The notes under the pieces were generated by a model. That model did no database searches, was not told the origin of the DNA, and was given only the letters and a program-made list of their open reading frames with translations. A stretch of 64,000 nucleotides of DNA from Paenibacillus ottowii (GTDB lineage Bacteria; Bacillota; Bacilli; Paenibacillales; Paenibacillaceae), in the NCBI RefSeq assembly GCF_006874425.1, contig NZ_VIJZ01000001.1:682001-746000 (forward strand), given 5' to 3'. Positions 1 to 8,946 of this stretch are shown here, piece after piece. A program made the position numbers and the translations under genes. How positions within the stretch are numbered: the stretch's first letter is position 1; every line of letters begins with the position of its first letter.

Positions 1-38
1 AATTTTTTGAAAAAAATAAATTTAAGATTATTTCTTAG
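1..38 (+). CDS. C-terminal end of an 88-aa early/pre-packaging protein (5' cut by window)
   Basis: The last eleven codons and the TAA stop of the gene seen whole at 37748-38014. The window opens inside this gene. Function unknown. Confidence 0.8.
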   Translation, partial: FFEKNKFKIIS

Positions 39-152
39 AAAAGGGGAAGGGGGGTCAAATTTCTAAAAACTTTTTTTGGAATAGACCGCGTCGGACTTTT
101 TTCGCGTAAAAACTCGTTTTATAAATTTTTCGGGATTTGGAGGTGCGCCCGG
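39..152. other. Non-coding gap before terminase; candidate cos region
   Basis: 114 bases without a gene, purine-rich then T-rich, with a small dyad CCG-CGT-CGG at 86-94 and a GGAGGT ribosome site at 139-144. It lies between an HNH-endonuclease cluster and the terminase small subunit, which is where cohesive-end sites usually lie in Gram-positive cos phages. No cut position can be read from the sequence. Confidence 0.3.
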
Positions 153-776
153 ATGGGGAGAAATGCAAAACCGATTGACCTTCACATCGCGGGGGGCAAT
201 CCGAACCGATTAACCAAAGCACAGATTCAGGCGCGTAAAGAAGGTGAGGTTAAGCTCGGAAAAACTGAGCTGGAAAAGCTGAAACCGCCTGTGTTTGTAA
301 AGGATGATACAGTTGCTTTCGCTCACTGGAAACAGTGCATGAAAGATTATAAAGCGGCGGCTGCTGAAGGTGTGAATTTGCTTTCTAGCTCCGATGTGGG
401 ACTATTGGCGATGTACTGCCGGACATATTCAGAGTACGAAAAGCTGCTGAAACAGTATCAAAAAATTGAGCGAATTTCCATTGAAGATTATGTATTTGAT
501 GAATATTTTGAAGAATTAACTCGCAAAGCTGAGGAAGCGGAAGAAGATTTGAACGAGTATGGTTTGAGGGCACAAAAGTACCTTTCCCAACTTGCTTCCT
601 TAGAAGGTGTATTAAAAATCGAAACGGCAATCAACAAGAAGATGGACATGCTTCTCAAAATGCAGGACCGTCTTTTCTTAAACCCTTTGTCTAAGGTAAA
701 GAATGTTCCGAAGCCGAAGGAACCGGAGAAGACCTCAAGCAAGTTCGGAAAGTTCGGGGGGAACCGTAGTGGCTAA
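153..776 (+). CDS. terS: Terminase small subunit (P27-like)
   Basis: A 207-aa protein likely to recognise viral DNA and recruit the large terminase to start packaging. The N-terminus (GRNAKPIDLHIAGGNPNRLT) resembles the start of P27-type small terminases, the middle is helical and acidic with coiled-coil character (about residues 85-165), and the tail is basic and proline-rich. The ATG follows GGAGGT (139-144) by eight bases. The stop overlaps the GTG start of the large subunit. Family assignment rests on pattern, length and position directly before the large terminase. Confidence 0.85.
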   Translation: MGRNAKPIDLHIAGGNPNRLTKAQIQARKEGEVKLGKTELEKLKPPVFVKDDTVAFAHWKQCMKDYKAAAAEGVNLLSSSDVGLLAMYCRTYSEYEKLLKQYQKIERISIEDYVFDEYFEELTRKAEEAEEDLNEYGLRAQKYLSQLASLEGVLKIETAINKKMDMLLKMQDRLFLNPLSKVKNVPKPKEPEKTSSKFGKFGGNRSG

Positions 777-2532
777 CCCGCAGATTTACCCTTACAACAC
801 TGTCGGTGAGACGGATCGGGTAACGGCCTATGCACTGGAAGTGGTGTCCGGTAGAATTGTTTCAGGACAGGCACAGCGACAGGCGTGTGAGCGCCACCTT
901 CGAGACTTGGATCGGCAGGGTACGGAAGATTTTCCTTACGTGTTCGATCCAGATAAGGCCCATGAGATTATAGAGTTTGCCGAGTCCCTCACGCTGGCAG
1001 AAGGCGAGGAACCTTTGCCGCTTGAACTATGGGGCTTTCAAGACTTTATGTTTGGGAGTTGGAATGGCTGGGTTACGTTGGATGGTTACCGTCGATTCCG
1101 CACCTCATATGTTCAGGTGGCCCGGCAAAACGGTAAATCTTTGGGCAACGCGGTCCCGGCCCTCTTTTATGGAAACTTTGACGGCTATAATTATCCCCAA
1201 GTATACTGCACCGCTACAAAAGAAGCTCAGGCAAGAATTGTCCTAAAGGAATGTATCAAATTCATTGATGCAGACCCCGAGCTTGGTGGTTCAGATTACG
1301 AGTCGGGGCTATTTGACGTTAAAGACTATAAGAGCACTATCCTTTGTTCTCTGACCAAGGGTGAAATCAGGGCGCTTGGTCGAGATACGAAAACGATAGA
1401 TGGATTCCGTCCATATTTTGCGAGCGTCGACGAATATCATTTACACAAAGACAATCAAATGTACAAGCTGCTTGCTGATGGAACCAAAAAATTAAAGCAA
1501 TGCCTTATTTCCGTTATTACAACCGCAGGCTTTAATATCAACGGTCCGTGCTATGAGTTGTACAAATATTGCAAGTTAATTCTATCCGGCGCACATGCCG
1601 ACGAAACTCAGTTCGTTTTTATCTGCGAGTTGGACAAAGACGACGATGTATGGGATGAAGCCAACTGGCCGAAAGCTAACCCGTTATGGACTCCTGAAAC
1701 TTTAGATAGTTTAAGGTCGGAAGCGATAAAGGCCAAAGTTCAGCAAGGGGAAGAACTGCGAAACTTCCTCACCAAGTCCTTGAATCGATGGGTTCAGTTC
1801 TCCGATACGCAGTATATGAACATGGAGCATTGGCAAGCCTGCGAATCTGACACGACCATAGAAGATATGGAGGGCAAAGAATGTTATTTAGGACTGGACC
1901 TTTCAAGCGGCGGCGACTTAACTTCTGGATGCTTGGAATTTCCTTTGGATGTGGATGGGCAGCGCAAATACTACATCCATTCTCACAGTTGGATTCCGGC
2001 AGCGCGGGTACAGGAGCATGTGCAGTCTGACCACGCGCCGTATGACATGTGGATTATGGAGGGGCTGCTTACTCCTACGGAGACAATGGGCGGCGTGAAG
2101 ACGGACTATAAGTACATCCTTACTTATTACCGGGATCTAATCAAAAAACATAAATTGAAATTAATAGGCATCGCTTATGACCCACATAATGCGGATGCCT
2201 TTTTGTCTGACCTTGAAGAGTTTGGTGTTGACCTGGTCGAGATAGTCCAAAGCGCCAAGAGCCTAAATGATGCAACGGTTGATTTTAGGCTGGAAGTTGA
2301 GGCAGGCAACGTCATTTATGATCGTCGCAATAAGTTGTTAACGTGGTCTATGGCGAACGCTAAGACCACCAGTAACAGTTTTGGGGAAATAAAGATAGAC
2401 AAGGACCCCACAGCGAAAACGAAGCGTATAGACCCCGTGGACGCTGTTATAGACAGTCACAAATTAACATTGTCCATGAACAAGAGTATTAACTTGAATG
2501 ATTACATCATGAGCGACGATTTTTCGTTGTAG
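769..2532 (+). CDS. terL: Terminase large subunit (Terminase_1/YmfN-like)
   Basis: A 587-aa ATPase-nuclease motor that pumps DNA into the prohead and cuts it. A Walker A variant ARQNGKS lies at about residues 118-124, a Walker B SVDEYH at about 219-224, and the RNase H-like nuclease begins near LGLDLSSGGD (about 375). A longer frame opens at 703, but the first 22 residues are only the shifted frame of terS. GTG 769 is preceded by a run of G (756-761) at normal spacing and overlaps the terS stop, so it is the better start. Confidence 0.93.
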   Translation: MANPQIYPYNTVGETDRVTAYALEVVSGRIVSGQAQRQACERHLRDLDRQGTEDFPYVFDPDKAHEIIEFAESLTLAEGEEPLPLELWGFQDFMFGSWNGWVTLDGYRRFRTSYVQVARQNGKSLGNAVPALFYGNFDGYNYPQVYCTATKEAQARIVLKECIKFIDADPELGGSDYESGLFDVKDYKSTILCSLTKGEIRALGRDTKTIDGFRPYFASVDEYHLHKDNQMYKLLADGTKKLKQCLISVITTAGFNINGPCYELYKYCKLILSGAHADETQFVFICELDKDDDVWDEANWPKANPLWTPETLDSLRSEAIKAKVQQGEELRNFLTKSLNRWVQFSDTQYMNMEHWQACESDTTIEDMEGKECYLGLDLSSGGDLTSGCLEFPLDVDGQRKYYIHSHSWIPAARVQEHVQSDHAPYDMWIMEGLLTPTETMGGVKTDYKYILTYYRDLIKKHKLKLIGIAYDPHNADAFLSDLEEFGVDLVEIVQSAKSLNDATVDFRLEVEAGNVIYDRRNKLLTWSMANAKTTSNSFGEIKIDKDPTAKTKRIDPVDAVIDSHKLTLSMNKSINLNDYIMSDDFSL

Positions 2533-2547
2533 ATTGGGGGTGATACT

Positions 2548-3894
2548 TTGGCAAAACGTAAAATGAAATGGTGGTCGCGGCGCTCAAATACAGATGTGCA
2601 GAAGTCGGATCTTAAAAATCCGGCAGGATGGTTTATGGATTGGCTGTTTGGTGAAAAAACGGCCAGTGGGAAAAGGGTGAGCAATGGGAATTCTATTATA
2701 AATTCAAATATCTATACGGTTTGTTCTGTATTGGGTGGAGATATCGGTAAATTACCCGTTCAAGTATTCCGGAAGCGTGGAGGGAAAATAACCAAGGATA
2801 CGGATCATCCAGTATCGTACTTGCTTGGGACCCGATCTAATCCACTTATGAGCGCCTATACATTCAAAGAATTATCTATGGTTCATCTTGCGACATGGGG
2901 GAATTTCTACGCCAACATCGAGTGGGACGAAATGGGATTACCAAAAGCTCTATGGCCTCTCAATCCTGCACAGACTGACGTTAAGATTGATTGGACTAAT
3001 AATGAAATTTGGTATATAACAACTCTTCCGAATGGAGTACAGCGCAAGTTACACATGTCTGATGTACTCCACTTAAAATTGATCAGCACCACCGGATTGA
3101 AGGGCATGAGTCCAATTGCTGCATTGCGTGAGAAGCTTGGTTCTCAGAACGCTATGGAAAAATTCACATCATCTTTTTATGAAAACGGCACGTCAATAGG
3201 CGGGATACTCAAGACGGAACAGAAGATTGACAAACCAGCAAAAGAGCGTACCCGTGAGGAATGGAATAGATTGCATACCGGACTAAACAATGCACATCGT
3301 ATTGCTGTGCTGGATGCTGGACTGGATTATAAAAGTATTGGTATGCCTCTTAAAGATGCTGAATTTATAGAGACTCAAAAATTTGGTATAAGTGAAGTTG
3401 CCAAGCTGTACAAAATTCCGCCTCATAAACTTGGACTTTTGGACAAGGCGACATTTTCCAATATAGAACATCAATCCATTGAGTATGTCAAAAACACGCT
3501 TCAGCCGCACATCACCAATTGGGAACAAGAGGCTAATTTCAAGTTATTTACTCAAAACGGAGCGCGAGACAAAGGGAGATACGCCAGATTTAATGTTACC
3601 AGTGAGCTGCGCGGAGACAGCCAAAGCCGCGCAGCGTACTACAAAGAAATGATCCAAATGGGTGTCTATTCTATTAACGAAGTTCGGGAACTGGAGGAAC
3701 GTGACAATATCGGGGAAATGGGCGATAAACATCTTATTCCGTTGAACTTCACAACTTTGGATAAATTGGAGCAAATACAAACCGGAGTCAATCCGACGAA
3801 GGGGGGTGAAGGAACTGAGCAGAAACAATCCGATGAAGGACAACAAGGAGAAACGGACGCTACCGATACAACTCCAAGTGAGGGAAGCGACTGA
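2548..3894 (+). CDS. Portal protein (HK97 family)
   Basis: A 448-aa protein expected to form the dodecameric portal at one capsid vertex through which DNA enters. The N-terminal NIYTVCSVLGGDIGKLPVQV block and the central GMSPI segment (near residue 190) are typical of HK97-type portals, as is the KIPPHKLG region near 290. The C-terminus is acidic and low complexity. TTG start with GGGGGTG (2536-2542) upstream. Its 3' end overlaps the protease frame by about 90 bases. Confidence 0.92.
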   Translation: MAKRKMKWWSRRSNTDVQKSDLKNPAGWFMDWLFGEKTASGKRVSNGNSIINSNIYTVCSVLGGDIGKLPVQVFRKRGGKITKDTDHPVSYLLGTRSNPLMSAYTFKELSMVHLATWGNFYANIEWDEMGLPKALWPLNPAQTDVKIDWTNNEIWYITTLPNGVQRKLHMSDVLHLKLISTTGLKGMSPIAALREKLGSQNAMEKFTSSFYENGTSIGGILKTEQKIDKPAKERTREEWNRLHTGLNNAHRIAVLDAGLDYKSIGMPLKDAEFIETQKFGISEVAKLYKIPPHKLGLLDKATFSNIEHQSIEYVKNTLQPHITNWEQEANFKLFTQNGARDKGRYARFNVTSELRGDSQSRAAYYKEMIQMGVYSINEVRELEERDNIGEMGDKHLIPLNFTTLDKLEQIQTGVNPTKGGEGTEQKQSDEGQQGETDATDTTPSEGSD

Positions 3895-4432
3895 GGAAGA
3901 CGGGACGAGAACCATCACTGGAGGAATCAAGTATGAGACTGACAGCGAAGTAATGCGGGACTGGTACGGAGACGAGTTTGTTGAACAAATTGCTCCTGGT
4001 GCTTTTGACGAAAGTATTAGAACGCGGGGCGTTGTAGGCTTGTGGTCACACGATACCTCTCAAGTGCTAGGTAACACTAAGAGCAGCACTTTACGTTTAT
4101 TTAGCGGGGATAAGGAATTGCGCTTTGAACTGGACATTCCTAACACAAGCTCCGGAAATGATGCCTGGGAATTGATTCAGCGCGGCGATGTGGACGGTGT
4201 TTCCTTTGGAATGCGAGTCACTAAGGAAAAATGGTCTTCGGAGGATAGAGAAGGTGGGACAAAGCTATATAAACGTTCAATTCTGAATGCTGAATTGTAT
4301 GAAATATCGCCCGTTGCTTTTCCTGCTTATCCATCCAATGAAGTGTCCTGCCGATCGTTAGATGAATTTAGAGCTGGAGACAAATTGAAAGTAGAAAAAT
4401 TATTGCTTGAAATCGACCTATTGGGATTGTAA
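3806..4432 (+). CDS. Prohead maturation protease (HK97 family, U35)
   Basis: Serine protease that trims the capsid protein during head maturation. The conserved His is in LWSHDTSQVLG (His82) and the nucleophile Ser in VDGVSFGM (Ser133, counted from the GTG). GAFDES near residue 66 and PVAFPAYPSNEV near 170 also fit the family. The start is uncertain: GTG 3806 sits on a G-run but too close, and ATG 3833 (nine residues shorter) lacks a good ribosome site. It overlaps the portal gene, so translation is probably coupled. Confidence 0.9.
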   Translation: MKELSRNNPMKDNKEKRTLPIQLQVREATEEDGTRTITGGIKYETDSEVMRDWYGDEFVEQIAPGAFDESIRTRGVVGLWSHDTSQVLGNTKSSTLRLFSGDKELRFELDIPNTSSGNDAWELIQRGDVDGVSFGMRVTKEKWSSEDREGGTKLYKRSILNAELYEISPVAFPAYPSNEVSCRSLDEFRAGDKLKVEKLLLEIDLLGL

Positions 4433-4475
4433 GGGTCGTTTTTTTATACCCAAATACTGAAAGCGAGGAATTTAA

Positions 4476-5687
4476 ATGGACCCGAAAGAAAGAGAACTAC
4501 GCCAACAATTGGCGGCAAAAAAAGAAGCAGCTCGCAAGCTGGTGGAAGAAGGAAAGATTGATGAAGCCCGTTCTTTGATTACGGAAGCAGAAACCATTTC
4601 TGCCAAGATTGAAGCTTACCGCAGTTTGGAAGGTATCGAAACGCCTCCCGTTGATCCTGATTCTGTAAAAGAACCGGGTGATGATGAAGAACGTAAAGCC
4701 GATACTTCCAAGGAATACCGCAGCGCCTATGAAAAATACTTGAAGTTTGGTCGAAATGCGGAAATGTCCGATGAAGAACGGGCTGCATTTAAGGCGAAGC
4801 AGAATGAAGCACGGTCAATGAACGAAGGTGAAAAAGGCAGCGGGGGAATTTTGGTCCCTGAAGATGATAGCAAGGATATTATTCTTCAGAAAAAATCTAA
4901 AACCTCTATTCGCAATTTGGTTGGAGTAAAACCAGTAGGAACGTTGTCCGGTAGCCGTCCGAAACGCCGTGGAACTGATTTGAAAATGAAGAACTACGAC
5001 GAAAAAACCAAGATTGACAAAATGGATACCCCACAATACGAGGAAATCAAATACAAGGTCCATAAATACGGCGGGATTTTTGAGGCTACTAATGAATTGA
5101 TAGCTGATAGCGCTGTTTCTATCAGTACAGAACTTCTTGACTGGTACACTGAAATTTCTCTCAATACAGAGAATGACGAAGTGTTTTATGGAATCGGTGG
5201 GGAAAATTCCACAGAGGGTATTTTCACAACTACAAAATACCGTACTTTGCCTACACCAACCTCAGGCGTTGATATCAAACTCCTAAGAAAGTTGAAAAAT
5301 ATGGTGGATGCAGGATATAGACGCGGAGCTAAATGGGTTATGAACACCGCTGCGACTGAAGCTCTGGCTGACATGAAATATGCAGACGGTAAAAGTGTTT
5401 TGGTTCCCGATCCAACGCAAGCAGACGTATTCACCTTGTTTAGTTATCCAGTCGCCGTTTTTGATGATATCAAAACAGAAACTGGCAAGACAAAAATTGC
5501 TTTTGGTAACTTTGAAGTCGGTTATTACTTCTTTGATCGTAAAACCTTAGAAGCTAAAACGACTGATGAAGGCGGAGACGCATTCGAGAATGATACTACT
5601 CTTACTCGTATCATTCAGCGTTTTGATGGCAAGCCAGCAAATGAGGATGCAATTGTTATCCTGACTGGTGTTCCGGTAGAAGCCTAA
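4476..5687 (+). CDS. Major capsid protein (HK97 fold)
   Basis: A 403-aa shell protein. Residues 1-60 are a highly charged helical stretch and residues up to about 110 look like a scaffolding delta domain removed by the upstream protease. The mature protein probably starts near GSGGILVPEDD (about 122). The rest has HK97-type features such as the KYGGIFEATNELIADS helix and GVPVEA C-terminus. ATG preceded by GCGAGGA. Follows the protease, as in all HK97-type head modules. Confidence 0.92.
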   Translation: MDPKERELRQQLAAKKEAARKLVEEGKIDEARSLITEAETISAKIEAYRSLEGIETPPVDPDSVKEPGDDEERKADTSKEYRSAYEKYLKFGRNAEMSDEERAAFKAKQNEARSMNEGEKGSGGILVPEDDSKDIILQKKSKTSIRNLVGVKPVGTLSGSRPKRRGTDLKMKNYDEKTKIDKMDTPQYEEIKYKVHKYGGIFEATNELIADSAVSISTELLDWYTEISLNTENDEVFYGIGGENSTEGIFTTTKYRTLPTPTSGVDIKLLRKLKNMVDAGYRRGAKWVMNTAATEALADMKYADGKSVLVPDPTQADVFTLFSYPVAVFDDIKTETGKTKIAFGNFEVGYYFFDRKTLEAKTTDEGGDAFENDTTLTRIIQRFDGKPANEDAIVILTGVPVEA

Positions 5688-5692
5688 TATTT

Positions 5693-5708
5693 AGGGGCCT
5701 AGGCCCCT
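5693..5708. repeat. Perfect 16-bp palindrome between capsid and fibre genes
   Basis: AGGGGCCTAGGCCCCT, a perfect dyad just after the capsid stop and immediately before the AAGGAGG ribosome site of the next gene. It could form a small hairpin that protects or processes the abundant capsid mRNA, or act as a protein-binding site. There is no T-run, so it is not an ordinary terminator. Confidence 0.5.
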
Positions 5709-5725
5709 GAAAGGAGGAAACAGCA

Positions 5726-6064
5726 TTGAGTTATTTGACAAAAAACCACGCAACGCCAGATAAGTTAACAATCGGCGGGGAAATAGCCGTTGTAGGTGAC
5801 GGAAAAATCACTAAGGATGGTGTGGCCGTTAACTTGGGCGGCTCCGCACAGTTGGTAGATGGTTCTGTTACTGCTGCAAAATTGGCAAACGGTGCTGTAA
5901 CAGTAGCCAAGCTGGATTCAAGTTTAACAAGTACCCTTAATGGCAAGCTAACAGCCACAAAAGCAGCAGCAGTACCGGACACAGCAGCAACGGACGCGGC
6001 TGGTGTGCTTGCCGAACTGCGTGATTTAAAAACTAAACTTCGCGCAGCAGGAATTTTAGCGTAA
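5726..6064 (+). CDS. Head fibre / capsid decoration protein
   Basis: A 112-aa protein with a beta-rich N-terminus (GGEIAVVGDGKI), a fibre-like repeat GSVTAAKLANGAVTVAKL (about residues 47-65) and an alanine-rich helical end finishing AAGILA. This composition and the place after the capsid gene match head fibre proteins of the phi29 gp8.5 type. TTG start with AAGGAGG at 5711-5717. The stop overlaps the next ATG by one base. Confidence 0.7.
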   Translation: MSYLTKNHATPDKLTIGGEIAVVGDGKITKDGVAVNLGGSAQLVDGSVTAAKLANGAVTVAKLDSSLTSTLNGKLTATKAAAVPDTAATDAAGVLAELRDLKTKLRAAGILA

Positions 6065-6618
6065 TGCTTACCACGATTGCAAAAGTAAAAGGCCAGCTAG
6101 GTATCCCGATTGAGGACACTAGCGAGGATAACAACCTTAACATGTACATTATGGCAGCGTCCCAAGCTATAGAAAGTTTTTGCCGAAGGTCTTTCAAAAA
6201 ACAAACATATACTGAAGTGCTGGACGGTTCTGGATCGTCCTTTTTGGTGTTGCGTAATTTTCCGGTATTTTCTGGTGTTGCGACTATGGATAAGGATCAA
6301 TTTGCAGTCGAGGCCAACGAGGACGGTATTTTATTTTTGCCCAAAGGATGGAATACAGGACAGCGTAGTATAACGGTTCGGTATGAGGCGGGGTATGTGC
6401 TTCCGGGCGATGATTCAGCCGATAATCCGCGCACCTTACCGGAGGCGGTTGAAGTGGCCTGTATATTTGTTGTGCAAGGAATGCTACAAAATCCCACAGC
6501 AATTGGGGTGAAGTCTGAACGTGTCGGGGATATATCTGTTACCTATGGGGATACAGACGCATTGTTTTCTTCAACCGTTCAGGCGCTTCTTTCTCCTTAT
6601 GTGGGGAGGTGGGTCTAA
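6064..6618 (+). CDS. Head-tail connector (gp6-like)
   Basis: A 184-aa protein expected to sit below the portal as the first connector ring. The pattern of an N-terminal helix pair with DNNLNMYIMAASQAIESFCRRSF and a later helical PEAVEVACIFVVQGML block is that of HK97 gp6/SPP1 gp15-type connectors. ATG overlaps the previous stop (TAATG), with no separate strong ribosome site, suggesting coupling. Confidence 0.8.
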   Translation: MLTTIAKVKGQLGIPIEDTSEDNNLNMYIMAASQAIESFCRRSFKKQTYTEVLDGSGSSFLVLRNFPVFSGVATMDKDQFAVEANEDGILFLPKGWNTGQRSITVRYEAGYVLPGDDSADNPRTLPEAVEVACIFVVQGMLQNPTAIGVKSERVGDISVTYGDTDALFSSTVQALLSPYVGRWV

Positions 6619-7088
6619 TGGCTGGAGCAAGACGGACACGCACTCGCCGCGCAAATGTGGAACTGGATGAAACGAGTTTCCTTCCGGCAATCATAGCCAA
6701 TTTAAACAAGCTCGCTAAAAAAGAGGTCCATATAGGTATGCAGGGTAATGCTGACCTTGCAATGATTGCCGGGGTCCATGAATACGGATCAGCCAAAATG
6801 AAAATCCCAGCTCGTTCATTTATCGGGACAGGAAAGAAAAAATCGGCTGCTGGTATCTCCAAGTGGGTCCGCACGAACATAACCCCTGTAGCTATGGGTA
6901 ATATGGACGTTATGGCCTTTCTTGAACAGATTGGAGTAATTGGGGAAACGAAGACGCTTGCTAATTTTAATAGGATTAAGCAGCCGCCACTTTCCCCGCT
7001 TTATGCCCGGCGTAAGAAAGGGAAGAAAATCCTTATTGCAGAGGCCGAACTTCGGGACTCTATTACCCATGTGATCGTGGACAAGTAG
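6618..7088 (+). CDS. HK97 gp10-like neck/tail completion protein
   Basis: A 156-aa basic protein. VHIGMQG, IAGVHEYGSAKMKIPARSFIG and the C-terminal AELRDSITHVI are hallmark segments of gp10/virion-morphogenesis proteins that join heads and tails. A frame opens upstream at GTG 6609, but ATG 6618 overlaps the previous stop and has GGGAGGTG (6603-6610) at correct spacing, so it is chosen. Confidence 0.8.
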   Translation: MAGARRTRTRRANVELDETSFLPAIIANLNKLAKKEVHIGMQGNADLAMIAGVHEYGSAKMKIPARSFIGTGKKKSAAGISKWVRTNITPVAMGNMDVMAFLEQIGVIGETKTLANFNRIKQPPLSPLYARRKKGKKILIAEAELRDSITHVIVDK

Positions 7089-7098
7089 GAGGTAGGTT

Positions 7099-7473
7099 AT
7101 GCGTAAGTTTGCTTTCGGGGGAGTCGTGCGGAAATATAACGTGCCTTACGTATTTGTCCGACCCGGTTCGGGGGAATGGGACGAAGACGGTGTATGGGTT
7201 CCGGGAAAAGAAGAACGAGTTTCGCTACAGGGTCATTTCCAGCCCGTTTCAGCCAAGCTCCAGCAGGAAGAAGGCGGTAACTACACCGAGGAAGATAGGA
7301 CACTGTACACGGCTTCCGTGCACTCTAACGGCGACCGGATAGAGTACCAGGGAAATCATTACACAGTTGATACCTCTGAGGTACGAGAGTACAGCGATAT
7401 TAATAAATACATGTTGAAAAAGGTGGTCAGAAATGATTCCATTCAGGGCGATTCGGTCAGCGATAGTTCGTAA
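7099..7473 (+). CDS. Head-closure / head-tail joining protein
   Basis: A 124-aa protein with a predicted small beta-barrel (VSLQGHFQPVSAKLQQEEGG, IEYQGNHYTVDTSEVREYS) like head-closure proteins in this neck position. Identity is inferred from position between gp10-like and terminator proteins. ATG after AGGAGGT (7087-7093). Its last 41 bases overlap the next gene in another frame. Confidence 0.6.
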   Translation: MRKFAFGGVVRKYNVPYVFVRPGSGEWDEDGVWVPGKEERVSLQGHFQPVSAKLQQEEGGNYTEEDRTLYTASVHSNGDRIEYQGNHYTVDTSEVREYSDINKYMLKKVVRNDSIQGDSVSDSS

Positions 7474-7918
7474 TCTATCGACCTATTTAGGTGTCAAGGT
7501 GGTGGAGTTGAACGGCGGGGGAGACATGCCGAAAGGCGCATTCCTGACCTACTCATTTACAGATGGTCCGGCAGAAGGACGAGGTTTCCCAGTAGTAACA
7601 CAGGAAAACGGAAAATTGGTGCAGCGGGAGACGGTGGAATTTACCGTCTCTTTTTTGTCCTATGCTTCGGATAGCGCTGACAGCATTACAAACGCGCTTA
7701 GGGCGCAGGACTGGCTTAAAACCATTGGACGGGATGTTCTCAAGGATTTGGACGTGATTGTTTTTAACATCGGTAACGTGGACAACCGAGATATTCTTAT
7801 TGCGGACGAGTGGGAACGACGATACGGGTTTGATGTAGATTTTCGCACCACCGCCGTTACTTCGCAGGACCTTGAATACATCGAAAAAGTGAAAATTGCA
7901 AACAAAATAATAACGTAA
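7433..7918 (+). CDS. Tail terminator / neck protein (LIC_12616-like)
   Basis: A 161-aa protein that probably caps the tail tube and joins it to the neck. The pattern GAFLTYSFTDGPAEGRG, ETVEFTVSFLSYASD, ERRYGFDVDFRTT is that of gp12-like neck terminator proteins of Gram-positive myophages. ATG after GGTGG. Directly upstream of the sheath gene. Confidence 0.7.
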   Translation: MIPFRAIRSAIVRNLSTYLGVKVVELNGGGDMPKGAFLTYSFTDGPAEGRGFPVVTQENGKLVQRETVEFTVSFLSYASDSADSITNALRAQDWLKTIGRDVLKDLDVIVFNIGNVDNRDILIADEWERRYGFDVDFRTTAVTSQDLEYIEKVKIANKIIT

Positions 7919-7931
7919 GGAGCTGATTGTT

Positions 7932-8933
7932 TTGGCGGTACGTGGAGACGTTCAAGTAATTATTAATATCCTTCGTCCTACTCCTAAAACCGGATTGGGT
8001 AGGCCGCTTATTATCGGTGCTGCTGCGGCGGCTACTGAGTTTAAATTGTACTATGATCTGGACGCTGTTCTGGAGGACTTTGCGAACACGTCACAGATTT
8101 ATAAAGCTGCTTATGCTCTGTTCAATCAAGGCAGCAATTCACCCGAATCCATTGCAGTAATGCAGTATAAAACAGGTGACCCACTTGCGGACTGGCTTCC
8201 AAAGATTTTTTCGAAAGACTGGTATTATCTTGTATCTACCAGCCGCACACTGGCAGATGTCACGGCGATAGGGGATGCGGTGGAACTGGATGATTCGCGG
8301 CTATTTTTCGTAGCATCAAGCAGTAAGACGGATCTGGCCACAATTAAAGCCAAGAAATACACCCGCACTATTTCCTTTTACCATGAGGATATAACCAATT
8401 ATCCTGACGCTGCTTGGATTGGTAGTGCAGGACAAAAGCCAGCTGGGTCATTGACTTGGAAGTTTCAACCGCTTAAAGGTATTGCGCCTATGGATATCAC
8501 TGAAACTGAGTTGCAAGCTATTCACGCGCTGGGAGCGAATACCTATGTTACTAAGGCTGGAGACGATCAAACATCCGAAGGGCTAACAGTATCAGGGGAA
8601 TACATTGATATTATGCAATGTCGGGACTGGCTCATACTTAACATTCAGTTGGGTGTTCAAAAATTGTTCTTCCGTCAGGACAAAGTAGGGTTTTCCAACA
8701 GCGGCATCGCTCAAATTGAAGCAGTTGTTAAAACCAATCTATTGCGAGCTGACCAACAGGAAATGATAGCCCACGATGATGATGGATTGCCGTTGTACTC
8801 AACGGATTTTAAACGTCGCTCTGAGGTAGATCCAGCAGACCGGGAAAAACGCCAGTACAATGATGCAAAGTTCACCTTTGAGCTGGACGGAGCAATTCAC
8901 CAGACAAAAGTCACAGGATTAATCCAAATTTAA
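7932..8933 (+). CDS. Contractile tail sheath protein (DUF3383-like)
   Basis: A 333-aa protein assigned as the contractile sheath, which makes this a myovirus. The start (VQVIINILRPTPKTGLGRPLIIG) and the central LADWLPKIFSKDWYYLV segment followed by SFYHEDITNYPDAAWIG are characteristic of DUF3383 sheath-like proteins. The C-terminus KFTFELDGAIHQTKVTGLIQ fits the sheath handshake region. TTG start after AAGGAG. The next gene is the tube protein. Confidence 0.82.
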   Translation: MAVRGDVQVIINILRPTPKTGLGRPLIIGAAAAATEFKLYYDLDAVLEDFANTSQIYKAAYALFNQGSNSPESIAVMQYKTGDPLADWLPKIFSKDWYYLVSTSRTLADVTAIGDAVELDDSRLFFVASSSKTDLATIKAKKYTRTISFYHEDITNYPDAAWIGSAGQKPAGSLTWKFQPLKGIAPMDITETELQAIHALGANTYVTKAGDDQTSEGLTVSGEYIDIMQCRDWLILNIQLGVQKLFFRQDKVGFSNSGIAQIEAVVKTNLLRADQQEMIAHDDDGLPLYSTDFKRRSEVDPADREKRQYNDAKFTFELDGAIHQTKVTGLIQI

Positions 8934-8946
8934 GGAGTTGATTTAA

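Noticed and set aside
703-768. Extended N-terminus of terminase large subunit
   Set aside because: The extra residues are the shifted reading of terS and have no family-like sequence; GTG 769 has better context.
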